Shown here in pieces: positions 1 to 11,070 of a DNA stretch of 64,000 bases. Position 1 is the stretch's first letter. The number at the start of each line of letters is the position of its first letter. The notes under the pieces were generated by a model. That model saw only the letters and a program-made list of their open reading frames with translations. It had not been told where the DNA came from and searched no databases. Position numbers and translations under genes: made by a program. The stretch comes from Leishmania mexicana MHOM/GT/2001/U1103 (Eukaryota > Euglenozoa > Kinetoplastea > Trypanosomatida > Trypanosomatidae), in contig NC_018310.1 of assembly GCF_000234665.1 (NCBI RefSeq), positions 415,587-479,586 on the forward strand, in the 5' to 3' direction.

Positions 1-230
1 GTATGACAGGCGACGTGTCCGCGTGACTCGAGCCCATCCCACCCCCGGCCTTCACAGTGCCCACTGCTGGTGTGGCGGGGGTTGCGGGCAGAGGTTGTGA
101 CAGGGGCCGTGCTCCGATGGCTGCGTCGGCGCACTGCTGTGCCGCGTGTGTCTGCGGCCGGGCGTGGAGTGGCGTGGCGTTGAACTCGTGCTCTGTGGCA
201 GAGACATGGGCCACACGTTGGACGCAGCAC
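1..230 (+). repeat. SIDER-like dispersed repeat, copy 1 (cut by window edge)
   Basis: This stretch is nearly identical to the copies at about 9.4, 15.7 and 39.9 kb. It shares the GC-rich core with CCCACCCCCGGCCTTCACAG and ends, like the 39.9 kb copy, near GGGCCACACGTTGGACGC. Its 5' part lies outside the window. Such short degenerate retroposons (SIDERs) are known in Leishmania 3' UTRs, where some affect mRNA stability. The family assignment is from recall. Confidence 0.75.
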
Positions 231-1018
231 GGTAAAGGCACAGCGACGCGTGGAGGGTGAGCCAAGAGAGGGGGAAGGCTGCCGCAGGAGCGGACTGGCG
301 GGCGGGCGGGCGAAGGAGTCGTGTGCGGACTTCTGCGAGTTACGCCCCCACCGCCTCCCTCCACAGCAGACAACTGCAGCCCGAGAGAGCGAGAGCGAGG
401 GAGACGGAGGGAGGGTGGCGGACTCTCGCATGGCACGAGCTGTAGCCACGCCACAGAAGGAGAGGGAGATGTCAAGGCCACGTAATGTATCGAAAGGCGC
501 CGGCGCAGCGGCTGCTTGCCAGCGCTTCTCCGCTGCCGTCTTGCAGACTCGGCAGCGAACATGTTGAGACGAGGGTGGAGAATGGATAGCTGTGGGGACA
601 TGCGAGGCGCCCCTCCCCCCTCCCGCGCCCCATTTTAACGGGCGCCTCTGTGGCCACAGGGTGTTGATGGCGAAGTGCGTGGCGGTCGATGCTGTTCTTT
701 CCGTGCTGACAAGGAGAGGGAGGTGCTTCATGGCGCAGCAGGGCACGTCCATGGCCCAGCACCGCCTTCCCTGGCCTCCTTACGCACATGTCTGTTCATC
801 TCCCGCACCTCTTCGTCCACTGCACCAGCCTTACGCTCTCTCCATCTCCTCCATCACGGTGCCAGCGCGTACACACAAAACCCGCACCTTCGCTTGCTCG
901 CAGAGCTTTCGATAGACTGTCTCGTGCACGACGTGGACACGTTGTCATTCCTCGCTGGCGCGCCGTCTCTCCCTCTCCGTTCTCGTCACCGATCCCCTGC
1001 CTTCACCGCCCACCGTCA
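231..1018 (+). other. Intergenic region / 5' UTR of DERA
   Basis: No coding sequence is recognised. From about 790 on the DNA is pyrimidine-rich with several AG dinucleotides, for example near 875, as expected for trans-splice acceptors feeding the start at 1019. Confidence 0.6.
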
Positions 1019-1864
1019 ATGTGCGATCACCAGTCGACTGCGAAGGTAGACCTCGAGATGCTCTCGCGCCCTGGGCGCAAGGGCGAGCTCAACGACAAGA
1101 TCCTCCAGCGCGTCCGCTTCCTCGCGGCGGAGCTTCGCCTCCCCGAACTCGAGGCGAAGTTCGCACACTTGAAGGAGAGGGGCGGGGCCTGGCGCATCGG
1201 CAGCGCTACCGACAACGTCGATCTATCCGCATACATCGATCACACCCTACTCAAGGCGGACGCCTCCCACGCGGCCATTGCGCAGCTGTGCGAGGAGGCA
1301 AAGACGCATCACTTCAAGGCCATCTGCGTGAACGGCTGCCACGTGGCTCGGTGCGCGCAGCTGTTGGCCGGCTCGGAGGTGCGGCTGGGGTGCACCTGCG
1401 GCTTCCCGCTGGGCCAGATGACGCCTTCCATGAAGGCGGCCGAGGCGGCCGAGGCGATCTCGAGCGGGGCACATGAGGTGGACATGGTCATCAACGTCGG
1501 CGCCCTCAAGAGCAAGTGCTACCTCGACGTCTTCAAGGACATCAAGGGCGTCTGTGATGTGTGCGCGAACACCGGTGTCGTGTCGAAGGTCATCCTCGAA
1601 ACCTGCCTCCTGTCGGAGGAGGAGATCATGGACGTGTCCATCATGAGTGTTGCGGCCGGCGCGACCTTTGTGAAGACCTCCACTGGCTTCAGCACGACGG
1701 GCGCAACCCCAGAGGCAGTCGACATCATGCTAGCCGTTGTCGGCAACACAGCTTCCGTGAAGGTGAGCGGCGGCGTGCGGGACCGTTCAACGGCGATGCA
1801 GTACGTTCAAGCCGGTGTGAAGCGCATTGGCACGAGCTCTGGTATCGCCATCGTGTCGCCATAG
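1019..1864 (+). CDS. Deoxyribose-phosphate aldolase (DERA, DeoC family), 281 aa
   Basis: DERA cleaves 2-deoxyribose-5-phosphate into glyceraldehyde-3-phosphate and acetaldehyde in deoxynucleoside breakdown. The class I aldolase barrel begins at about residue 68. The DHTLLK strand is at 74-79, the EVDMVIN strand supplies Asp155, FVKTSTGF holds the Schiff-base Lys219, and VKVSGG holds the second active-site Lys248, so the catalytic set is complete. About 65 residues precede the barrel; they are Lys/Arg/Leu-rich and without a clear targeting signal. The open frame extends upstream to 788, but that part reads as pyrimidine-rich leader DNA, so the ATG at 1019 is chosen. Family identity is secure; localisation cannot be told. 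Confidence 0.95.
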   Translation: MCDHQSTAKVDLEMLSRPGRKGELNDKILQRVRFLAAELRLPELEAKFAHLKERGGAWRIGSATDNVDLSAYIDHTLLKADASHAAIAQLCEEAKTHHFKAICVNGCHVARCAQLLAGSEVRLGCTCGFPLGQMTPSMKAAEAAEAISSGAHEVDMVINVGALKSKCYLDVFKDIKGVCDVCANTGVVSKVILETCLLSEEEIMDVSIMSVAAGATFVKTSTGFSTTGATPEAVDIMLAVVGNTASVKVSGGVRDRSTAMQYVQAGVKRIGTSSGIAIVSP

Positions 1865-3637
1865 TGCAGCAGGCCCCCCCCCGAAGGCCATCGGCATGCA
1901 GCGCGAGTCGGTCCCGCCCGCGCACCACCGGCACACGTTGATGCGGCGCCAGGGGGGACTGCACCAGCTCTTTGGTGCAGCGGCACGCCGCGGCCGCGTG
2001 ACGTTACGTCTTCAGCAACGCATACGAAAACGCTTACTTTCTCTGTCCAACGAACCAAACATTTTGAGCGTCGATGACGATACGCCCGACGCGGAGGCCG
2101 CGAAACGCATGAGCTACCGCATCGACAGCGCGGAGGTCCCTCGACGCATGACGATCGTTACCCGCTTCCGTCTCGTGGCCCCGTACTGCCACAGCTGACT
2201 GAGACTTCAGTCAACGTCGTCTGCCGCGGCGGGCACGCGCGCCGTCGTCCTCGTCCCCACGGCAAACCGTTACGGACGACGGTTAGGGCGGCACCGACGT
2301 GGGGAAGGTGCCGCGTCGGCCACCGTGCTCGCGAAGTTCGCCGGTCTCCACTGCCCCCCCTGCGGAGGACAGCTTGTGCTTCTCCGAGGCTCACTACGAA
2401 GCACTGGAGCGTTCCGCATCAGCTGAACCGTCAAACAGCAGCACGAGTGCGTCGCCTTCACCTGCACCGTCCAATCCTTACCGGGCTGCGGTGGATCAGT
2501 GGCGGCGTGCGTGAGGGCTCTTCAGCAGCAGTCTCGACTCATGCAGAGGCGGCGGTAGTGCTCCAACAGGGCATGGTCAAGAGCGCCCACTGTGATGCGG
2601 CATGCCGCATTGCCGAGTACTAAGCAGACCAGGGCGCCGATTTCCATGCTCTGGGGGTCACCCTTGCGGAGTTGCAGCAGCAGGTGCGGGTGACGACAGC
2701 CACTCGTCAACCTTGAATACCCGGACTCACGATGCGCCACGCGACTGAGGAAGCAGCCCCCCTCCCCTCCCCCACCCGCTGCCGCACTGCCGCACCCCAC
2801 GGCACGCGCCAGCAGCGGCGGTAGTGTACGTGGCGGGTTTGGTGGATAGCCAGAGGCCGAGGGCTGTGCCGCTGCTGCGGCTGGTTGCTGCAGCCCGGGC
2901 ACCCGAGCACGTCGACAACGCCATGCAGACAGGCATGTCGTTAGACTGGGTGCAGGTTCCGCTTCGGAAGGCCCGCGACGTGCCTCGATGACTGGCGCGT
3001 CGTGAAGGGGAGGCGGAGCTCTCTCGAGTCGATGGCGCGGAAGCAATGAGGTGGCTTTCCACTTGCCTCACAGACTCGCGAGCCGCCACCTTTGCCTGGG
3101 CGCTTCTACACACCATTGCGTCCGCGCGAGGCGGTGGGGAAGGAGGCCAGGGAGCGCCGTGCGACACGGAGAGAGGCACCGCTGCCGCATCCGTTTTGTT
3201 AACGTTTTATGTTTCCGTCCTCCTCATCGGGGCACGCGTCTCGCACACTCAAGATGAACAACTCAAGCGCCCTCCCCTCCTCCCCCCTCCCCACAGCAGA
3301 AGCTTCAAGCCCGTCTGTCCATCGCTGTGCTTTCCGGGACCACGTGCGCACAAGGCAGCCGCCCTCGACCCGACCGCTCGTCCAACCTCTGCCATCGTCG
3401 ATGCCTCACTCCTCTGTGCTCTCGCCCCCCCCAGTGGCCCTCTATTTCCTTCGCTGCCACTCCCCATTCTGAGCGCGCGAAACGGTCTGCCGCCGCGCTG
3501 CACTACTTGACTCCACTGTCGTCTCCGAAAACCACGCCGACCAACACAGACGGGGGCGCGTACAGCCGCGCGCTGGGCGGACGTCGCCTGCGGCGACCGA
3601 GAGGCAAGAGTGAGCGACGGCCATTCTATCGTGCACA
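1865..3637 (+). other. 1.8-kb intergenic region
   Basis: No gene is supported. A frame through about 1980-2200 has a locally protein-like composition but no good start and no recognised family. Pyrimidine tracts at about 3250-3300 and 3395-3470 probably carry the splice acceptors for the nuclease gene. Confidence 0.5.
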
Positions 3638-4312
3638 ATGGGAAACTCGTGTTGTCGCGACGAACACCAGACGGCCGGGAAGTCTGCCGCAGTGGTGCAG
3701 GGAAGCCTTGCACTCTTCGATGCACTGCCAACTGGTGTGGAGGAGGCAACGGTGGACCACGTCTACGATGGTGACACGCTCACCATTCGCGAGCACAACC
3801 GCATGCGGGTACGGCTGGTTGGCATCGATGCGCCGGAGCTGACGGAGCGGGAGCCCTACGCGAAGGAGGCGGCCGACTACGTGAAGAGGCTATGCCCGGC
3901 AGACGCCAAGGTGTGGCTGAAGACGCCGCACGGCGGCCAGAAGGACCGGTACAACCGCATGCTCTCCCTTGTCTTCGTGTCGAACCCGTCTGGCGGCCCT
4001 GGCTTTCTGTGCGTGAACGTCGCCGTCGTTGAGCAAGGCCTTGCCACCTTCTACTCCCCCGCCGGCACCCACGTTGACCTTCGGGACCAGCTGCTCAAGG
4101 CACAGCAGAGCGCCATCCAGCGTAAGGTGAACATGTGGAAGAGGCAGAACGGTCGCAAGAAGGTGTTCTGCACGCCGAAGGGTATTGCCTTCCACACCTC
4201 TGACTGTCTCACTATCCAGCAGACAAGCTCGAAGAACTTGCGAACCGTTTCGGTCGAGCAGGCGCTGTTCAAGGGCTACAGCCCATGCCGCGTGTGCAAA
4301 CCGCAGCGGTAA
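3638..4312 (+). CDS. Lipid-anchored staphylococcal-nuclease-fold endonuclease, 224 aa
   Basis: This is a predicted Ca2+-dependent phosphodiesterase of the SNase (thermonuclease) family. The catalytic positions are all visible: DGDT with Asp46, RLVGIDAPE with Arg59, Asp64 and Glu67, and DRYNR with Arg107, matching Asp21, Arg35, Asp40, Glu43 and Arg87 of the staphylococcal enzyme. The N-terminus MGNSCC is a classic N-myristoylation site followed by two palmitoylatable Cys, so membrane attachment is likely. The C-terminus (about 176-224) has His186, Cys190, Cys217 and Cys220 in an Ada-like metal-binding arrangement seen in some bacterial SNase proteins. The combination of lipid anchor, nuclease and metal-binding tail is unusual. 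No signal peptide is present, so it should face the cytosol. Confidence 0.88.
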   Translation: MGNSCCRDEHQTAGKSAAVVQGSLALFDALPTGVEEATVDHVYDGDTLTIREHNRMRVRLVGIDAPELTEREPYAKEAADYVKRLCPADAKVWLKTPHGGQKDRYNRMLSLVFVSNPSGGPGFLCVNVAVVEQGLATFYSPAGTHVDLRDQLLKAQQSAIQRKVNMWKRQNGRKKVFCTPKGIAFHTSDCLTIQQTSSKNLRTVSVEQALFKGYSPCRVCKPQR

Positions 4313-5091
4313 CGTGCCGTGACCTCTACGAGCGGTGCGCTGCTGTCCTGTGTGAGCACGTGTGTACACGAATCAAGAAACTCTGAAGCGGATGGACGGT
4401 GTCGTTGGTGTCAGGTGTGTGTGTGTGTGCGGAAGAGGCACACAGTGGTGCGAGTAAGCGCGGTGGGGGAGGCCTGTCTACCCTGGCGCACCGCTGCACA
4501 CACTGCTCTCCCCACCTATCGACATGCTGTGCTGCCGAATCGCGGCGTACAGCATGGGGGCCTGCGTGCCCGTGTGTACTTTTATTCTTTGCTGTCATGT
4601 GTTGCCTCGGCTGCGAGTACCGCCGCGCCTCTGCACAGTCATCCCCACGACGCGTCTTCAGCCCTGCCCAACTCTCTGTCTCTCGTGCGTGCTCCCTCCT
4701 CATCCTGGGAAGCGACCCTCACGAGCCCTCCGTCGGGTCGTCCGAGGAGGTGACCCGCCGCGCCTGCCTCCATCGCCGTCCGACCACTATGCGTGAGAGC
4801 TGTAGAGGTGTGTGTGTGTGTGTCTCACGCGCTAGAGGTGCTCTCGTTGTTCTCAGCTCGCCGCTGCATGCTGGACTTTTCCCTTATTACCCACTCGCTG
4901 CTCTCTTGCACCGGCGCGAATCGCACCCACCGCCACCGCCCACACTGTCGTTGCCTCTCTCAGCCCGCTCTTGCTCTCGCGCGCTTTCTCTCGGTGCCTC
5001 GTCTCCTCCGCTTGCCGCTGAGCCAGACGTGTCCATTGGCCTGCCTCCCCCCTCCCTTTCCCCAGCGTTTCATCTCCCGCTTCGCTTCTGC
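4313..5091 (+). other. Intergenic region / 5' UTR
   Basis: The frame stays open into the next gene, but the translation is low-complexity Ser/Pro/Leu/Cys typical of pyrimidine-rich leader DNA. TG runs lie near 4415-4430 and 4810-4822, and long C/T tracts fill 4920-5085. Confidence 0.6.
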
Positions 5092-6882
5092 ATGATGCCG
5101 CTGGAGCGTGTCCAAGCTCGGCGGCCGCCGCGCGGTGTCGAGGCGCCGGGCGACAACCGCGGTCTTCCTGCAGCTGCTGTTCGCGGCGCGACAGCCACAG
5201 GAACGGCCACGACGGAGAGCAGTCGCTCCCACTCGCCAACCGGTACGGCGACGTCGACGGCGTCGTCTTCCTCGGCGCTGCTGCAGCAAGGCGTATTCGC
5301 TCAGCAGGCGCGCCGCTACGAGGATGCGAACATTCGGTCGCTGCTCCATCAGCTGCCCAGCTCACCGAAGCAGCTGATGCGACGCCTGGAGCAGCAGCAA
5401 CAGGAAATCGATATGCTCAAGGAGACGAACATACTCCTCAAGTCGCGTGAGGTCGAGATTTCGTCGCTGACGCTGCGGCTGCAGGAGCGCATCAACGCTA
5501 CCCAGAGCCAGGTCGATCACATCAAAACCCAGGTCCACCTGCAGCTGTCGAACCCGATTACAGAGGAAGAGTATCAGCGCATCGAGGCGCTCACAGAGGC
5601 ACAGCGCGACCTCGTCGACGTCATGAAGCTTGGCATCTATCGTCAGCTCGGATCCTTGCGCGCGTCGCAGCAGGCGGCAACGAAGCGGGCTGCCGAGCTG
5701 AGCACGTCGGTGGCGCAACTGCAGCAGGAGAACAGCGACATGAAGGTGCGCCTGGCCGAGTGCGAGTCCCAAGGCGGGACGGAGAAGGAGAAGATGGAGA
5801 AGATGGCGCGGCAGATGGAATGTCAGAAGGCTCGCATTGCTGAGCTGGAGGGCCACATCGCGTCCCTCGAGGCGAAGAACAAGTCCATGTACGTGGATCA
5901 GGAGCAGTTCCTCTCGGCGAAGCTGACGGCACAGATCAAGACGGACGAGGTGGCGCGTCTGTCGGTGCGGCTGGAGGAGTCGGAGATGGACACGCAGCGG
6001 TACCGCGCCAATGCCGAGTGCACGGAGCAGAAGCTGGACATCCTAAAGTCCGAGTACTACGAGTTGAAGTTGCGCAACGGACAGCGTGTTCTCGAGCTCG
6101 AGAACGCCTTGAGGGCGTCGGAGGAGAAGCTCAAGACCCTCGGCGACCTGGAGATGGAGTCGCAGCTGTTCATCTCCAATCTGGCGACATCCTCGCAGGG
6201 CGATGTGGCCTTCAGCACTGACCCCGCAGAGACGACCGCTGGTCGCCGGACGGACGCCTACGAAGGGTGGCTTGCCCTGCCCCGCTCCCGCAAGCTGGCG
6301 CACACCCTTGTTGTCACGAAGCGTTGCCTGCACCTGGAGAACAAGGTTGCGGCCCTGGAGCACGACCTCAACTTCAAGGAAGCGCAGGTGGCCCGCCTGC
6401 AGGTCGCCCTCGACGGCGCCCGCGACGCGCTGCACAACATCAACAGTCCCTACGTGCTCGTGGAGAAGGCGATGGCGGAGCTTACGGACGAGAGCGAGGC
6501 GCTGAAGCAGAAGGTGAACATCCTGGAGCAGGACAAGAAGGCGCTGCAGCTCAAGGTGCAGCAGTACGGCCGCAGCCTGCGCACCTTGACGCACCATCGC
6601 CAAGAGCTACTTCGCATCAAGAAACTACTTCGTCAGCTCGGGCTTCGCGAAGGGTTTGTGCTCCCCACGGGCGACGAGGAGGCGGAGCAGATGGAGGGTC
6701 AGCAGCGTGAAACGGGGAAACCGCGGCCCACGCGCAGTGGGAGTGCAAGCGGCGGCGGCTTCACCTCCTCCACACAGCCAATGGCATCGATGGGGCCATT
6801 AACCAGCGAGGCGCGCCGCGTTTCTGGGGAGGAGTCGCCCGGCCCGTTTGGCGCTCTTCGGCCCATCGAGATGACTTTCTGA
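5092..6882 (+). CDS. PIBF1/CEP90-like coiled-coil protein, 596 aa
   Basis: The product is almost entirely coiled coil after a Ser/Thr/Ala-rich N-terminus of about 70 residues. The part from about 393 to 517 aligns without large gaps with the C-terminal conserved part of animal PIBF1/CEP90: an RSRKLAH-type start, a Leu/Lys heptad stretch, a short SPYVLVEKAMAEL segment at the place of the human QPYRYLIESV stretch, and a closing HHRQELLRIKKLL like human NHREELAAMKQIL. The comparison is from recalled sequence, not a search. PIBF1/CEP90 sits at centriolar satellites and distal appendages and is needed for ciliogenesis, so a basal-body role is the natural inference. The start is the first ATG of the tandem pair at 5092/5095. 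A generic coiled-coil protein is the alternative. Confidence 0.65.
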   Translation: MMPLERVQARRPPRGVEAPGDNRGLPAAAVRGATATGTATTESSRSHSPTGTATSTASSSSALLQQGVFAQQARRYEDANIRSLLHQLPSSPKQLMRRLEQQQQEIDMLKETNILLKSREVEISSLTLRLQERINATQSQVDHIKTQVHLQLSNPITEEEYQRIEALTEAQRDLVDVMKLGIYRQLGSLRASQQAATKRAAELSTSVAQLQQENSDMKVRLAECESQGGTEKEKMEKMARQMECQKARIAELEGHIASLEAKNKSMYVDQEQFLSAKLTAQIKTDEVARLSVRLEESEMDTQRYRANAECTEQKLDILKSEYYELKLRNGQRVLELENALRASEEKLKTLGDLEMESQLFISNLATSSQGDVAFSTDPAETTAGRRTDAYEGWLALPRSRKLAHTLVVTKRCLHLENKVAALEHDLNFKEAQVARLQVALDGARDALHNINSPYVLVEKAMAELTDESEALKQKVNILEQDKKALQLKVQQYGRSLRTLTHHRQELLRIKKLLRQLGLREGFVLPTGDEEAEQMEGQQRETGKPRPTRSGSASGGGFTSSTQPMASMGPLTSEARRVSGEESPGPFGALRPIEMTF

Positions 6883-8026
6883 GCGGCAACACGCTGACGC
6901 CGCGCGTGCGTCTCGGTGTTGTCGTTGCCACATAGAAGAGGACGGAGCGGAGGCCAAGGGGGAAGGGGGGGGGGAGCCGAGCCGCTATAGGGGCACGCCC
7001 ACGCGGAACTCGTAGCGCGTGCACAGATGCCGTCGCATCCTTCGCGAAGCTTCTATCGTGCTTGCACGTCACGGGAGCTCCGCGTGCCGGCTGAGGCGGG
7101 CGAATGGGAAGAAGGACTGTTCCCCCCCCCCTGCGCCGTCCTCCCTGCCTCCGCACTCCCCAGCCACTATAGACCGTGTGATGTCTGCTTCTTCGCGTAG
7201 GTGCATGTCTGTGAGGGCCGATGTGATGTGTCGCGCGCACCGATCCTCTGTGCACCTGCACGGCGGTTACGAGGAGAAGGAACAGAGTGATACGCGCCCG
7301 CACCATCACCAAGTGCGGGCGCGAGAGGGTGGTGCCTGTGGTGGGGCACGGAGAGAACGACGGGTGCGCGACTGGGGAGGGGAGGGGGGAGGGACAGCTG
7401 CGGCACACTCTGCTGCCGTGGTGCCTCTCCTGTTTCCTTCCCACTCACTCGTGCGCCTCCTGCCGCCGCCTCGACATGGCCCTCTCAGCACGACCGCTCG
7501 TTGACGTATCGCCCGGCGCCTCCTATCACTCGGGTTGACCTCTCTCGCCGTTCGTCCCAGATCGGCCTCCGAGCACGAAGGCATCCGCTCTGCGGCGGAG
7601 AAGTCCACATGTGCTCTGCGTAGCCTCTCTCTCTACCGCTGTCTCGGTGGCAATGTTCCGCGGGACGGGAAGGGGGAGAGGGGGAGGGGTGGGTGACGAT
7701 GACCACCACCCATGCGGAGCGTGTGTCTACGTGTCTGCCCGCTCTTGCCCATCCTCCCTCACCTCCACCTACCAAGCTGTTTCTCTCCACTCCTCCCTTA
7801 ACCTGTGGGCCCGCACTCGAAGCTCAACGCAAGAGGTGAGTCTACCCCCACCCTTTCTGCAGCCCTCACATACGTCCGCACGCACCGACACGCGCATCTC
7901 CGTCGTTTCATTCCTAGCTGCTGTGATCGGCGTGCGGTCCACACCGCCACCCGCACTTGCGCATCCGACGTCTCGCTCACTCACTTCTTGGAGAGAGAGA
8001 TCCTCTCCCGCGCAGCGCTTCCACCC
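6883..8026 (+). other. Intergenic region
   Basis: No gene is recognised. A poly-G tract lies at about 6958-6978, and several C/T tracts (7425-7460, 7620-7645, 7740-7800, 7850-7910) could serve splicing of the 302-aa gene. Confidence 0.55.
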
Positions 8027-8935
8027 ATGCTGCAGACCGCAACGAATTCTGGCGTGTTGCCGCTGAGCGGCGGCCGCAGCGCGCTGCACCACGGCTATTC
8101 GATGCACACCCTCGCCCGTAAGCGCTTCAGGGAGAACACGTCTGCATTAGCGGTGACGGTCGGCTTCGTGCTGCCGGCGTTGAACGGGGTCAACAAACAG
8201 TTGGACAAGCACGTCGACGCCGGCACGGATGTCTCCATGGACGAGCTGCTGCAGATCTTTGCCAAGTCTGGAAAGGATGCAGCAGCACTGTACGCTGATC
8301 GCATGGCGCGCATCGCCTGTCAGACGGGTCTGGCCTGCGCCCTCATCGAGAGCAAGTCTGCCTACTGCAATGCCGCCGTATACCTCTGGGACCTGTACCC
8401 CCGCTTGCACCAGCGGTACGTCGGTGCCGTGCTCAGCTGGCTGCGCATCCCTGTCTTCGTGAGCAGCCTGCTGGGTCCGCACCCAACGACGCAGGACGTA
8501 GCTTTCCTGCAAGCCCGCGTGTCGGGCGTGTGTGCCTTGGAGGACAGCCTCCGCCGTGACACCATCACACTGTTCGGTGACCTCCTCGTTGACACGGCGC
8601 GAATCCTGATCCGCCGCGATGTGGACAACCCGTCCGAGGCCATTGCCCGGCAGGCGGTGCTGCGCGTGACCGTCACCCTTGTCGGCGCCGTTGGTGCTGG
8701 CGTGGGCCGCGCTGCCGCTGGGGAGCGTGGTGAGTACTGGGGCAACATCGCCGGCGTGATGGCGGGCCCTGCCGTCGCGGTGCAGCTGTGGACAGCGATA
8801 AGGAAGATGCGCATGCTGCGCCCGCGCCGCTCCGTCGACGCCGCCAAGAGCCATCGTCACCGCCACAGCGCGTCTGAAGGTTCGAAGGCTGCTGCTGCCA
8901 CCACCGGCGGTGTACCCGCCACGGCGAAGGCGTAG
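8027..8935 (+). CDS. Conserved-looking unknown protein, 302 aa, possible membrane segments
   Basis: No family is recognised. The frame has coding character from the ATG at 8027, which follows a long pyrimidine tract. Residues 40-200 are mostly helical in composition and contain a Cys-Ala-Leu-rich stretch around 100-115. A Gly/Ala/Val-rich region at about 210-260 could form two membrane helices. The C-terminal 35 residues are basic with an Arg/His/Ser-rich patch and end in a low-complexity Ala/Thr tail. There is no obvious signal peptide. The layout (soluble helical part, Gly-rich hydrophobic pair, basic tail) suggests an organelle membrane protein, for example glycosomal or mitochondrial, but nothing decides this. 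Confidence 0.7.
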   Translation: MLQTATNSGVLPLSGGRSALHHGYSMHTLARKRFRENTSALAVTVGFVLPALNGVNKQLDKHVDAGTDVSMDELLQIFAKSGKDAAALYADRMARIACQTGLACALIESKSAYCNAAVYLWDLYPRLHQRYVGAVLSWLRIPVFVSSLLGPHPTTQDVAFLQARVSGVCALEDSLRRDTITLFGDLLVDTARILIRRDVDNPSEAIARQAVLRVTVTLVGAVGAGVGRAAAGERGEYWGNIAGVMAGPAVAVQLWTAIRKMRMLRPRRSVDAAKSHRHRHSASEGSKAAAATTGGVPATAKA

Positions 8936-9244
8936 CGTATAAAGACCAGAGAAGAGGGCGACCACAAGGTCGGCGCAAGTTGGCTCGCACGGAGACGGTG
9001 TCCTCGGTGCGACATGTGTGAAGGTTCCAAGTGCTTACGTGAATGGCTGAGCTTTGGTGTCGCGCTGCATGGCTGCCCACGTTGCTGCCGCCGCATCGAT
9101 CACATAGGCTTGCGTCCTCCCACCTGCCCTACTGCCGTCCTTACATTGCGCCCGCATAGACGTGCACACGGCCCTGCACCGCACACACCGCGTTATCCAT
9201 CTGTGCTGTGGTTGTGTTCCTTTAGCGGTCCTTGTGGCGGATAG

Positions 9245-9680
9245 GGACACCTCCGTACGTGGCGGCTCAGGGTCCAGCACCCGTGACCCCAGCGAAGCGG
9301 GGGACGATGTGGCGCTACGCATGTCGGCCGTCGGGTCCGGAATGGCGTTGCGTCGGAGTCGCCCGTGACCGCGGACCCGCTTGTGTCCCCCGTATGACAG
9401 CCGACGTGTCCGCGTGACTCGAGCCCATCCCACCCCCGGCCTTCACAGTGCCCACTGCTGGTGTGGCGGGGGTTGCGGGCAGAGGTTGTGACAGGGGCCG
9501 TGCTCCGATGGCTGCGTCGGCGCACTGCTGTGCCGCGTGTGTCTGCGGCTGGCTGGGGCGCGATGCGACGGAGGTCTGTGACACAGCCGACAGGGGTGGG
9601 GGACGTAGAGTGGCGTGATGTTGAACTCGTGTTGTTAGGTGGCAGAGAGATGGACCACGCGTTGATGTTGCGCATTTCGC
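9245..9680 (+). repeat. SIDER-like dispersed repeat, copy 2
   Basis: This is the longest + copy. It begins near GGGACACCTCCG, which also appears in the inverted copy at 48.2 kb, and contains the shared block from GTGGCGCTACGCATGTCGG to the GTGTCTGCGG region. It then continues through a segment with GGCTGGCTGG shared only with the 47.8 kb copy. It lies downstream of the 302-aa gene, in its presumed 3' UTR. Confidence 0.8.
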
Positions 9681-11070
9681 TGTAAAATTTTGTAGTGAGG
9701 GAAGGAGAGGCGACCGGGGCGCCCCGTCCACCCGCGGCTCTCCCTCTTGTGCTTCAAAGTCTCCGCGGGGTGGTGAAGGGAGAAAGCCGAGGTCGCTCAC
9801 ACACGTAGCTAGGCTTTTCCAGACGGACACGTGGCCGCCGTCGAGAACACGCGCGTCAGGCCGTCTCCTTGACGTCCAGGGACAGGGCCGTGATGTGTGC
9901 GGTCTCATGGTCCAACAACCCACACCCCCTCCTTTACCTGCATGACCTCTTGCGACTGTCCTGTCCGCTGCTCGCACAGCATGGCACCTGCACAGCACAC
10001 GGCCCCCTCGCTCCGTACAATCTCTCCTCCCCTTTCCTCCCCCTCTCTCTCTGCAGACGACACGCCAGCGTAAACAGAGCGAGGGTTTAGGCGCATCGCT
10101 TTACCAATTCACCACCTCCCCAGAGACCGCCACTGTCAAGCATGTCGGGTGCACCGAAGTCCGGCAACTGGCGAATGCAAACGTCGTCCTGCACTGCTGG
10201 AGAGGTGCAGGGACGAACTAGGCAGCAGAGGCACTAAACGGGCCGAAGAGGATCCTGGCAGCCCCTCTCCGCGCCGAGGAGCAGCACCAGCCCCACGAAC
10301 CCTCAAAGAGCGCGGAGGGCAGGACTGCCCGCCGGGTGGCCCGGTGATCGGCAGGTGGCACTAGAATAGCGCTGCCTGTGAACCGCGCATCGCGCTGCTT
10401 CCGGCCTTCTTCTCCACACCCGCTCACACTCTAGTTTCTCGCTACCTGTCTCCTCTGTCTCTCTTCCGTCGCCTCTCCACGAGTATGGCGGTCAGGTGTT
10501 GAGGGACGGCATGCCCATCCTTCGAGAGATCGAGGGCCACCAGCGTCTGCGGCGAGGATGGCGCGAACGGGTGGGGGAGAGGGCGGGAGGGACGTCGCCG
10601 TTCCGGCGGGAGCCGCAGCGCTTGGGGTGCGCCGCAGCCACCTGTAAACAACAACAGAAGAACACACCCGTATTCGCAGGAATCCCCTTCGAATTCGTTT
10701 CTCCGCCTCGCATTCTCGTCGTTGCGGTGCCCCCCCCCCCCCCCCCCCGACATGAAGACCGCTGCTGCCGTCGCTCCGTGTCCACTGGTGGCGCTCCTGT
10801 CACGGCACCTCTTCACCACAACTCACCCGCTCTCTACTCCCCCCCCCCACACACGCGCACACACATCAGTGCGCACGTGCCGTACAAGTACGCGTGCCTT
10901 TCTCCCATTACATCGTCCCGTTACCATCGCGGCCCGCGTTGGCGTGTGTGTGTCGCGTCCGTGCCACTGCTCTCGCCTACTTCGCTTGTGCGCTGCGTTC
11001 TCTCGCGCACTTGCCCCGTTCAGGCACACTCTTGGACGCCGTTAGGCACGCCGCATCTCGCTCATCCACG
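9681..11070 (+). other. Intergenic region with C19 homopolymer
   Basis: No gene is supported. A run of 19 C at 10730-10748, CA/CG-rich repeats around 10845-10870, and T/C tracts up to 11060 mark leader DNA for the next gene. Open frames through here (for example from 10496) have no coding character. Confidence 0.55.

Noticed and set aside
2522..3046. 174-codon - strand frame
   Set aside because: Opposite orientation to the whole unit, Arg/Ala/Pro/Ser composition, and no recognised domain.
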